From contig NC_091120.1 in the NCBI RefSeq assembly GCF_040183065.1, forward strand, positions 14,748,708-14,812,707: 64,000 nt of DNA, read 5' to 3'. The notes under the pieces were generated by a model that saw only the letters and a list, made by a program, of their open reading frames with translations, had not been told where the DNA came from and ran no database searches. This document shows, piece after piece, positions 13,988-23,712 of the stretch; the stretch's first letter is position 1; each line of letters opens with the position of its first letter. The position numbers were made by a program, and so were the translations under genes. This DNA is from Periplaneta americana (lineage: Eukaryota; Arthropoda; Insecta; Blattodea; Blattidae).

Positions 13988-15541
13988 TCACATGATGCTA
14001 CACCATCTTCTTGGTGCCACCTCCTGTTCATCGACTTTAGACGAAACATCTGCCAAACTTGCCTTTTCATTGAAATTGTTTGGATTGTCGTCATCATACT
14101 GAATCTCACTGACATTATCTTGCTGCATGGACATATCTTCATCCATAACAGAGGATTTGAGCATCTGTACAGGAGTACTGCTTTTACCTTTATCGCTTCT
14201 TATCTTGCTTGCGAACAAATGCATTGGTGAAGACATAATGGACATCAGCTTAGAGGAGGTGTTTGCATTGTTCCTCTGATCAAGTCCCTCTGCTCTGGGT
14301 CTCTTCTTCTCCTGTTCTACTTCTTCTAGCAAACCAGCATCTCTGCTCTTTCGTTTACCAAAGCTGATGTTGGAAGAAGCTTCGAAAGCAGGTTCTGTTG
14401 TTGCCTCTGAATCGTTCCCACTGTCATCAGCAACGGAACGATTTGTTGATTCTTCATTATCGGTTGCAGAGTCTTGGAAAGATGCATTCTGGCTGGTACG
14501 AAACAAACCCCACAAACCTGATTTTGACGGTAAACTTTTGTTATCGTGACTGTCACTCTCAGAATCATTTCCTGTTGTAGTTCCAGACTTACTAGAGATG
14601 GTACTGCGGACAGATGCAGAACCAGTTGTACATGGCCTATTGAATGACCTATTGTAGGCAGGTAGCGACCTCAATGACGGACGCCCCGATAAACTTCGGA
14701 GGGACTGAGCAAATGATCTATCTTGGGATGTTCTCCTTGTTCCCATAACGGAAATGCTATCGTCACTGTCCAACACAATGACACTACTTGAATCAGGATT
14801 TTCTGGAATTTTTGGTTTTGCTGAAGACTGAGGCGTAACAGAAACGCTATTGTCACTGTCCAACACAATGACACTACTTGAATCAAGATTTTCTGGTTTT
14901 GCTGAAGACTGAGGCATAACTGAAATGCCATTGTCACTGTCCAACACAATGACACTACTTGAATCAGGATTTTCTGGGATTTTCGATTTTGGTAAAGACT
15001 GAAGCATAGTGAGCCGTGTGCTTCTTCTTGGAGAATCCTTCACACTGTGCGTATCCACTAACTTGACAGGAATCTCCTCTTCATTTGTAGATGGTGCATC
15101 ATCTGAAGAAGACTTGCTCTGATCCTGGTTGAGGACCTCCCCTACACTGTCATTTGTATCCGGTTCTGTTGCCCTTGGAGGTGGAGGAGTAACATTGACT
15201 GTTTTAGCACTGGACTGACGTTCAGGAGATGCAGATTCTCTGTTCCTTGCTTCCACTTCCAACTTCTTATTCTGTTTCTCTTTTTCTTTCTCCTTATTTT
15301 CTGTTCCTGCTTCTTCCTCTACATCTTTCTGTTCCTTCTTTGATTTAGGACTTTTTCCTTTAGAAGAGGCTTTAGCAGAGTTGGGACTTTTCTTTGTTTT
15401 CTTCTCTTTAGAAGGCTTGGATTTAGTCTGTACCTTCTCTGGCTCATCTTTAATGGCCATTTTATCATTTACACCACTTGTTTCATAAGAGTCTGGATTC
15501 TTATCTGTTATTTCTGGAGTTCCGTTTTCGATCTGCAATGA
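13988..15541 (-). CDS. Terminal exon of the SIM/CaaX gene
   Basis: The acceptor on the minus strand reads ttttgtttcag followed by TCATTGCAG. The reading frame is open for 517 codons to TGA at 13988-13990. It is unusually long for this gene-sparse region. Codons for the C-terminal WCSIM lie at 13991-14005. Confidence 0.85.
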   Translation of the reverse strand, partial: SLQIENGTPEITDKNPDSYETSGVNDKMAIKDEPEKVQTKSKPSKEKKTKKSPNSAKASSKGKSPKSKKEQKDVEEEAGTENKEKEKEKQNKKLEVEARNRESASPERQSSAKTVNVTPPPPRATEPDTNDSVGEVLNQDQSKSSSDDAPSTNEEEIPVKLVDTHSVKDSPRRSTRLTMLQSLPKSKIPENPDSSSVIVLDSDNGISVMPQSSAKPENLDSSSVIVLDSDNSVSVTPQSSAKPKIPENPDSSSVIVLDSDDSISVMGTRRTSQDRSFAQSLRSLSGRPSLRSLPAYNRSFNRPCTTGSASVRSTISSKSGTTTGNDSESDSHDNKSLPSKSGLWGLFRTSQNASFQDSATDNEESTNRSVADDSGNDSEATTEPAFEASSNISFGKRKSRDAGLLEEVEQEKKRPRAEGLDQRNNANTSSKLMSIMSSPMHLFASKIRSDKGKSSTPVQMLKSSVMDEDMSMQQDNVSEIQYDDDNPNNFNEKASLADVSSKVDEQEVAPRRWCSIM

Positions 15542-15948
15542 CTGAAACAAAACAGTAATTAATCATTCTAAAAATATATTTTCACATAAGATGACACAGC
15601 AGATGTCTGAATTTAATAAAGCTTATTTAATTACATAAACAATGATAGATTTTTCACCAATTATTTGTACGTTTTCGTTCAAGGGATTATGTCAACTCAT
15701 CGAAACTTAGCCAAACCATAATCATATACACACACTGTTACATTAATGCTGAGTTGCAAGAACCTCCACTAACCTTACTGGTTCACTTAAAGATTTCATC
15801 ATTTAGGTATTAATTCTGATCCCCTATGAAGATAATAATTAGTAAGCAGCAAATAAGCTACCAACTTGGATTCAAAGTTACAAGCTGGCACTCTAGCATA
15901 AGCAATAAAAATAAAAACGAAATACAGTACTGAAGAACTATTAAATTA

Positions 15949-16010
<62 letters not shown>

Positions 16011-17614
16011 TACAGGTTATAATCCCAGGGTCCACTAAAGTTTTTAGTCCATCTCTTTACTGGACGTCCAGTTGATCTCCTACCTCTAGATAGGTAATAT
16101 AGGACTGCATGAGAGATTCTAGTCCTAGACATACGCCTCACATATTGACGCCAGTTATCTTGATAGTGACATATGTCTGCTAGTATAGAGTTCATTTCAA
16201 GATTCTTTAAGATATTACTTACTTACTGGCTTTTAAGGAACCCAAGGTTCATTGCCACCCTCACATAAGCCCGCCATTGGTCCCTATCCTGAGCAAGATT
16301 AATCTATTCTCTATCATCATGTCCAACCTCCCTCAAATCCATTTTAATATTATCCTCCCATCTACGTCTCGGCCTTCCCAAAGGTCTTTTTCCCTCCGGC
16401 CTCCCAACTAACACTCTATAAGCATTTCTGGATTCGCCCATACGTGCTACATGCCCTGCCCATCTCAAACATCTGGATTTGATCTTCCTAATTATGTCAG
16501 GTGAAGAATACAATGCGTGCAGTTCTGTGTTGTGTAACTTTCTCCATTCTCCTGTAACTTCATCCCTCTTAGCCCCAAATATTTTCCTAAGCACCTTATT
16601 CTCAAACACCCTTAACCTATGCTCCTCTCTCAAAGTGAGAGTCCAAGTTTCACAACCATAAAGAACAACTGGTAATATAACTGTTTTATAAATTCTAACT
16701 TTCAGATTTTTTGACAGCAGACTGGATGATAAAAGCTTCTCAACCGAATAATAACACGCATTTCCCATATTAAGATATTTAATGATTTAAATTAAATAAA
16801 TAACTTCACTGTGTTAATATTTAAATTGGTGTCATTTTATATGACTACATTTTGTGATTAAATGCACGGTTAATTAGAAAATTAAGTTTAAAGTTTCAGC
16901 AGTCCGGCAACATCGCCGCTAACACACTCTACTCGTGACACAGATGTAAGAGGTCAACGAACTCTGTGTGTGTTGGTACGTGAGCTGCTCTTTGCCATAA
17001 CATTGCCACTTGCTAGCATCGTGCAGTGGCTTAAAATTAGAAGTTTTTAAAATTAAATTTACACGAAAACCATGCATGCTATTGAATTATGCCAGAGGGA
17101 TAAATCATTCTTTATTAGATTTCCTATTGATATGGAAAAATTTCACGATTCTACTCGCAATAGTTGCCGAATGAGAAGTTGTTAAACATTTCGGAAAAAC
17201 TATGAACTTTCTACCAATATGATATTATAGTTTTTTGTTACATACGACATCAGCTATTCACTCTGAAAATCTGCAAGGCTATTTCACTTCCACCCTCAAC
17301 ATAAATTATTGTCTATATAAGCCTACCTTGCCTACAACTTCATCTTTCATATCTTCATGAGAGCTGCAATTTTCTGGTCCATTCTTTATTATCCTCTCGG
17401 AGTTAGTTCCTTCTGCCTGACAGGTCGTTCCCTCATGCTTGTCTTGGAGCAATTCTTGCCCCTCTGGTTGAGATTGCATTTTATTTGTGGTAGTTTTCTT
17501 ACGGAGAGGAGAGAGAACTCGCTTACTGCGCAGATCTGGTCTCCTCTGCCTACTCAAAATAGGCTTTAATGGTTTATTAACTCCACGAAGCCTACCTCCG
17601 TACCCTCGGTCAGC
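13988..17614 (-). CDS. SIM-repeat and CaaX-box protein, probably nuclear (two visible exons, 5' end missing)
   Basis: Two exons join in phase 0, 17327-17614 (96 codons) and 13988-15541 (517 codons plus TGA), giving at least 613 residues. The protein is highly charged, Ser/Lys/Glu-rich and has no membrane segment. A Lys-rich stretch (about 136-170) and clusters such as GKRKSR and KKRPR suggest nuclear localisation. Three tandem copies of SSSVIVLDSD (V-I-V-L near 293, 320 and 350) fit SUMO-interacting motifs. The last four residues, CSIM, form a CaaX box favouring farnesylation, the same tetrapeptide that ends prelamin A. A CaaX protein with nuclear signals recalls Drosophila Kugelkern/Charleston at the nuclear envelope, but there is no clear sequence match and I do not assign orthology. 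No start codon exists in the first visible exon before NKMQSQ, so an upstream exon is missing. Confidence 0.75.
14753..14983 (-). repeat. In-frame tandem repeats encoding SUMO-interacting-type motifs
   Basis: Three units spaced 81 and 90 bp apart each encode SSSVIVLDSD, with similar flanks (ENPDSS or ENLDSS before, PQSSAKP after). Core motifs are at 14933-14953, 14852-14872 and 14762-14782. The repeats keep the frame, and the third unit keeps the acidic tail as DSDD. Confidence 0.9.
15542..15950. other. Intron sequence of the SIM/CaaX gene
   Basis: The start of the intron 15542-17326; no further features before the LINE tail. Confidence 0.6.
15953..16206 (-). mobile_element. LINE 3' end with (ATG)n tail
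   Basis: The minus strand encodes NWRQYVRRMSRTRISHAVLY and RGRRSTGRPVKRW, the basic C-terminal region of a LINE-encoded protein. A (CAT)n tract at 15953-16009 (ATG on the coding strand) follows it as a microsatellite-like tail. The copy is heavily 5'-truncated and belongs to a different family from its neighbour. Confidence 0.7.
16217..16769 (-). mobile_element. 5'-truncated LINE, C-terminal part of the ORF open
   Basis: The minus-strand frame at 16304-16768 encodes KVRIYKTVILPVVLYGCETW, the basic RKIFGAKRDEVTGEW block and GRPRRRWEDNIKMDLREV, the C-terminus downstream of the reverse transcriptase core. A 10-bp duplication TTAAGATATT flanks it (16207-16216 and 16770-16779). The 3' end carries the TTAC-type tail. 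Truncation at the 5' end is typical of target-primed reverse transcription. Confidence 0.88.
16780..17326. other. Intron sequence of the SIM/CaaX gene
   Basis: Nothing recognised; it ends at the donor AAG/GTAGGC of the next exon on the minus strand. Confidence 0.55.
17327..17614 (-). CDS. Internal exon of the SIM/CaaX gene
   Basis: A 288-bp exon, phase 0 at both ends. The acceptor on the minus strand is ggttgtag before GCTGACCGA and the donor is GGCAAG/gtaggc. It encodes a basic segment (RQRRPDLRSKRVLSPLRKK) and then a polar region. It joins the terminal exon as VVGK/SLQIENG. An upstream exon ending in phase 0 is required; none was confidently found. Confidence 0.7.
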
Positions 17615-17800
17615 CTACAACCAAATTATAATGACAAAACATGTAAAATTGTAACATGTAATGTGTTTAGAGTGTTGCTATTGGTCACCTTACACTATGC
17701 AACTTGCAGTACAACATGGTTTGCAACAGACCATCTGAAATGTTTCACCAAACACTAAACCATTGTACAGTAAAACAGTCTTTCACTCATGATATTATAT

Positions 17801-17994
17801 CAGTGGCGTATACTGGTTAAAGGGTTTGGGCTACCGCTGACCCTATTATTACACAAAATATATCTAACAATTACTTTAATTTTAATTACTATGGTAAAAC
17901 TAATAATACAAAATTATTACATTATGTTATATTATAAATTTTTCTTTTGTAATTTCCTTGGGCTACCCCTGGTAGCCCGCAAAATACGCCCCTG
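17801..17994. mobile_element. Short hAT MITE
   Basis: The ends read CAGTGGCGTATACTGG and, reversed, CAGGGGCGTATTTTGC. The flanking 8-mers TATTATAT (17793-17800) and AATTATAT (17995-18002) match at 7 of 8 bases. It is 194 bp with no coding capacity. Confidence 0.75.
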
Positions 17995-18002
17995 AATTAT
18001 AT

Positions 18003-18341
18003 ACAATGTTGCTGGTGTATGTCCAAGCAAATACCCTCATTTTCATTCATGCAATAGAAGAAAAAGTAAACGTAGAACAGAGTTTCAGTTAAATATTGTG
18101 TATTGAAGTAGAATTGTCTCGTAAGTTCATAATCTCATAAATAACTTACAAATGACAAGTACAAATTAATATAAAAATTAAATGAGAATGAAATATGCAT
18201 ACTTTGAACTTGTGCCTAAAAAATACTACATTTCCTTACAGAAACCTGTGATGTTCCTGTGTGTAGGAAAATAAGCACACAGTCCAGCAGACTATTCTTT
18301 GCCGTCAAAATTATAATAATTATGTCACATCTGTTTAGCCT
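18003..18341 (-). other. Probable 3' UTR of the small minus-strand gene
   Basis: This follows the TAG at 18342-18344 on the minus strand. It is AT-rich, with no confident AATAAA. Confidence 0.35.
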
Positions 18342-18580
18342 CTAGTTGAACTGCACTATGAAATCTCCTTCACAAGTTACAACAGACACTTGCTGGAAGA
18401 CGGTCCAATAGAATTTTGAATCAATTTTATCTAACCATGTTACAGCCCTCTGATGGATTTCATATGTGGCTTTATACATTATGGTATGCTTGTACTGCAA
18501 TAGTATTGCAAATCGCATATTGTTAAGTGACCTTTTGATCACCAGTTCAACAGAAAATGAAACACTACATTGTAAGAACT
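18342..18580 (-). CDS. Terminal exon of the 131-aa gene
   Basis: The minus-strand acceptor tattttctctgtttcacag is strong. The exon runs in frame for 78 codons to TAG (18342-18344) with protein-like composition. Confidence 0.65.
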
Positions 18581-21500
18581 CTGTGAAACAGAGAAAATAA
18601 GGGTTAAGAAATATAATTATTTTCCGAATTCATGGAAAAGTAGCAGAAGCAGCAGCTACAGTAATGGTGGTAGTGGTGGTACTGTCCATCCAAGTGGTTG
18701 TCACAGGGTCATGAAAGTGGTTTATTTAACAGGGCCCTTTTTTTACATTATTTTAAACAGTTCTCTAATATTACGTAGAATTCGAATTCCATAGAGCAAA
18801 TATTTTCAGGAAAGCTAAACAGCCCAGTCATATCCTTTACAGAGAGCCAGCAGAAACGGATGGGGGAAACCAGGATGCTACAACCACTCAGACAAGTAGT
18901 AATAGCAGTAGTAGTAGTAGTAACAATAGTAGTAGTAGTAGTAGTAAAGCAGCCGCAATAGTGGTGGTGGTAGTAGTAACAGTAGTAACAGCAGTAGTGT
19001 TAGTGGTCATACAGTGAAACCAGTTCAAGACGGAAATGACATGGTCCTAATTTTTTTTCCGTTGTGGGCAGGTTTCCGTATTATTCAGGTGTTACATTAA
19101 AATGGAATATTTTATCATTCGTATACATGAAAAACAAAATGGCATTGTCGCAAACGGCAAGGAGTACAAAATATCCCATTTAACACTACTCACATTAAAA
19201 CAGCTTTCTGTCGATTATTCCACTGGTGAATCATCTTGATTAAAATCTCATTTTCTGTATAAATGTTATCGTAACTCATTCATTAGTCATTAAACACTGC
19301 TAAAGTTTACTGATCTCATTCAATTTAATATCTAACACTATACTCTAATACTGTTTTGTATATCACTGCACATTATTAATTAATTGGACTAGGAGCCATC
19401 CATTAGAAGCCTTGAATTCTGTATCTAATTTCTTTCCCAGTACAATGGCTTGTTTTGCAGAATAGATTTAGAAATTGACATGTTCTTTGAAAGGTCATGA
19501 AGAACCCACTCCCATAACAGTTCACTTATTTCCACATAAAGAGTTGCTTTCTGGTTCCTTTTGTGTCACTAATATTGGCCGCAAGCGACTCACTCGTTAT
19601 GATCTTTATCTTTAAAGTGTCACACCTGAGTTTTCCACAACTGAACTTCATCATTATTTCATATACACTTCGTTTGTAATTTTCCTTTAACTCGATAACT
19701 TTTACTTCATCACTTAATGTTAATGCCACATTTTGTGCAACTTTTTTTTTTTTTTTTTACCTGGAAATCACTACACTTGCGCTCTGTCTAGCTACGAGAG
19801 TATACGGGTGTGAAGCATTGAAAATCTCTGAAGGGACTCGTCTGCCTAGTCAACAGGGTAATACAATTTATGACCGACAGGCCAACACACCCTCGTACCC
19901 TCAAAAATTTTGCAAAGAAAACTTGTTTTTATCTTGATGTCCTGCATATTTCGTATATTCCTTGAAATTACACACTGTTTCAAAATATAGTGTGTCCAAA
20001 ATATTACTTCCGTTTTGAACAGTAGCAGGCAGTTTCCATTTTATTCAGGAAAAATTACACGTAATACATACGAATTTCGCCGGGAGCAATAAATTGTTCC
20101 GAAATAGACAGGATTCCGGATTATTCAGGTTCCGATTTGAACAGGTTTCACTGTAGTAGCATTAGTAGTAGTGACAATAGTGGTGGTGATAGTAACAGTA
20201 ATGTTAGTGGTAGTAGTGTCTTTAATGATGCTCTCAACTGCACATATAGTTCAAGATCAACATTGAATGTGGGTAAGAAATGGCGAGCAAATTATACCTG
20301 AAGCTCTTTTATCAGTACAAGTTTCTTTCACATGCTGTAAATCTGCAAAACAGGATCGTCTGTGCAGAAAACCTTGCTGAGGGTATGATCACCCTTTGTC
20401 GTATTTGAACACACGAGCCTCATAACTAATGACAAGCGTGGCAAAGCAAGAGCAAAAGGACTCCAGAATTAATTGATCATGTAATAGTTTACAGTACCTT
20501 AATTAAACGAAAGTTCTGCAATCAAAGCACAGAGAACTGTGCCTCATTGACGAGATTGTGCAGTACCGCTGTACGAATGTACTTTGAGCTTGGCAACAAA
20601 CATGCACAGCCAACGCCAGTAGGTTTAGTGCATACAAAACATGGCAGCAGTTTCTCATCTGGCTAATGTCAACTACAAACAGAACTAGTTATTAAGTGGA
20701 TCATAAAACAATTCTATATAGCATAGGCCTACTCGTAATTTTAAATTAGCATAATAATTTGAAAGAATTACTTAATTCTAGACTGAAAATTGCAATTGTT
20801 ACTTTTTGCACAGTGATCCCATATTTTTTACATGAAAACTTAATTTAAGATTCTTATACATTCCATTGGAGAATTTTAAGGATGTTCTGTAAATGACGTC
20901 CTGCAGATGTCCCCGCCCGGAGATCCGAAAGGGGGACTATTTTACCTCCAGAATACTTATCTGAAGGATTTGCCATTAGGTTAATTAGCATAAGTGTAAC
21001 CGTTTTTTAAGTGGGCACCTATTTTTTGTTTGTAATGGTGGTTACATCACCCACTCACGTAAACCCCCAGTATGACTGGAGGGCCACACCTGTCGTTGGT
21101 TAATGGGTCCATCGGACCTGGCCGGGAGGAGTTTTAGAGTCCACGGACCTTTCTCACAAGCACCACTTCTGGAACATTTCTATGCCGTGGCAGGCCAGAG
21201 TAAGAGATGAAATAGCATTTCCTCTATTTCTGATGGTGTGGTTATACTCGCCATTACTCTACCTGATGGATCCACCACAGAGAAATATTGGAGAGCAAGA
21301 ACGCTAATGGCTTTGTTGCCAAAGCCCGGCATTAGATAACAACAACAACAATAATAACAGATTCTTATACGTAGCTTGTGCTCAAACAGGAAATGAATGA
21401 CATACAAAAAAATGTAATATAAAAATTTAATTCCAGGTAAAATTAATCGTATATTAACTGAAATTAAGCAGACCCTATGATGGGTATGTTTGGAAATGAT

Positions 21501-23668
21501 ACGATTACTCGGCTCCACATTTGAATAAAGATACGTTTGTATGAAATTATATGGATAATGATGTATACTTTATTTCAGATGCCAGACTTCAAACTGCTTA
21601 CACAAGACCTTCAGTGGGATCAAGAAGCATTAAACATACCTGAAACAGAAGCTGAACACGGTTTATTTATTATATAATCATTTCGTCGTCGTCGTCGTCC
21701 CCCCCACAAAAAAAAAAAAAACAATTAAGATTATACTAAGCTCTCTAGTTAACATATTATTTCGCAATAAATTAAAACTGTTTGAATTTCTATAAAATGT
21801 TTGCATTAATTTTAATAATGAAAATTATCTGTAGTTACATACCATATTTACTCAAGTAATAGATGCACTTTTCCCCATAATTTTTGGATTAAAAACCCAG
21901 CGTGCATATTACATGCGAGGAAAAATATTAGGGGAAAGAAATCGTAACTACACATCCCACGTGATAATCACAGCTGGTTTAGACATCGGACATTTAAGTA
22001 ATATTGAAAATGATTGATTGTATGACTTCTGCAAATTTAATTCTTTTAGCTTGAAATTTGCCGAGTTAACTTGTATATTTACACTTACTTGTTAAAAATA
22101 ATACAGTACTACTACTATTTAATTGGTTCCAAACAAAGACTGGGGATAATAATATGTTACCATTAGTCCATTATTACAACCTCTGTACAAACTAGAATGT
22201 CTTACCCCAAAACGATAAGGCTGGTTTGGTACTGGGCCAGAAATTCCTTGATGTATGTTGTATACAGGAATCCTCCTACACAAAAGGCAAGGATAATTAT
22301 ATTAGATCAGACGAATTCCAGTGCTAAATGAGATGGATGTATGGAGTATATCCGGTGCATTCTGAATGCATATGCATAGTAACATAATAACAAGACCAAA
22401 AAATTCTAAATAATGTAAAACAAAACAGTCCATAACGGATTTTCTAATAGGTGGGTTTGATGTTTAACATAATAGGTTTTTAATTACGATGAAGAAGAAT
22501 AAGACACTACAGACACCTCCGCACATAGTTTACTGTACTAGTATGTGAACTAAAACTGTTACATACAGTGAAGTGTACACTGGTTTCAATACACATGTAC
22601 ACACTCATTTCGATGTAAATATCCTTGCAATTATCATGAGTGAAAACAGTGTAATTGTCCCCATCTCATCTATAAAGCACACTACATTTTTATAACTTAC
22701 ATTTTAGTGTCTCTTCATGTACTTCACAAAATTACAGTGGTTGCCTCCTCAACCAAACTGGGTTTACGAAGAAGAAACAAATATAATTAAAAATCAAAGT
22801 TTTAAACATAAATAACAAACTAATATATAAATATTACGTCTTATAGATTTCTGCAGCAGTTTCCGTTTCCAACCATCATAAACATGTGCACATTGATTTT
22901 ACGGTTCACGCAGCTGTAACTGAAAACTTTGATTACTTGCTGATTAAAGTCTGGCATTCTTGTAGCAAATCAAACCATCGACAAATCATTTCCTAATAGT
23001 CAAGCAAATTTGCAGATCAAGCTCAAACCAATCTCAGATCACACTGATGCATTCGCATTAAGATAGTTGTGCTTTATTTTTATCCACTGGACTGGCATCT
23101 ATGTACTTTTTGCATTAATATTTTATGTTGCCATACTTATCTGTATTAATTATTAAAATATACTGTGAAATTTAATTACATCTTCAATATACGAGTTTAA
23201 TAAATTATTTTACAGTAAATGAGAGTTCGTGCTGGGTGGTTTGAAATTAATTTCAAACTAATCATCGCTGATCATGCACAATAAATTAAGTTGGAACAGT
23301 TTTGAAACCATCACAAACTCGCTGCAGAAACAAACCTATTATGTACGTATGGACTGTTGAAATAACACATACAACAGTCCTCTGTGGTTATGTTTTTTAC
23401 AGCATAATGTTGTCTACATACTAATTAAAAGTGCTGACATTTGGCGTAGACATAGCCCTTCAACATAACCATTTAGTAATCTTCTTTTAGAAAGCAAAAG
23501 GCAAAGAACAGAAAGGTGTGGCATAAAATCAGTAGGTAAAGAAATTGTTTCTCAACTATTACTAGACGATTTCAGCACATGTGAAGATATCAGTTACAAT
23601 AAAAACGTATGAATGTGTATTCAGTCAACATTATTTCAGTTGCGAACAATACAAAAAAAACCATTGAT

Positions 23669-23712
<44 letters not shown>

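Noticed and set aside
13857-14230. Short frames overlapping the end of the SIM/CaaX exon
   Set aside because: They are alternative-frame or antisense shadows of a 517-codon exon.
14753-14983. CRISPR-like spaced direct repeats
   Set aside because: The units are in-frame coding repeats with unequal spacing, in a eukaryotic gene.
16479-16661. Plus-strand open frames over the LINE copies (also near 7447, 45600, 47614)
   Set aside because: They are antisense shadows of the LINE C-terminal reading frame.
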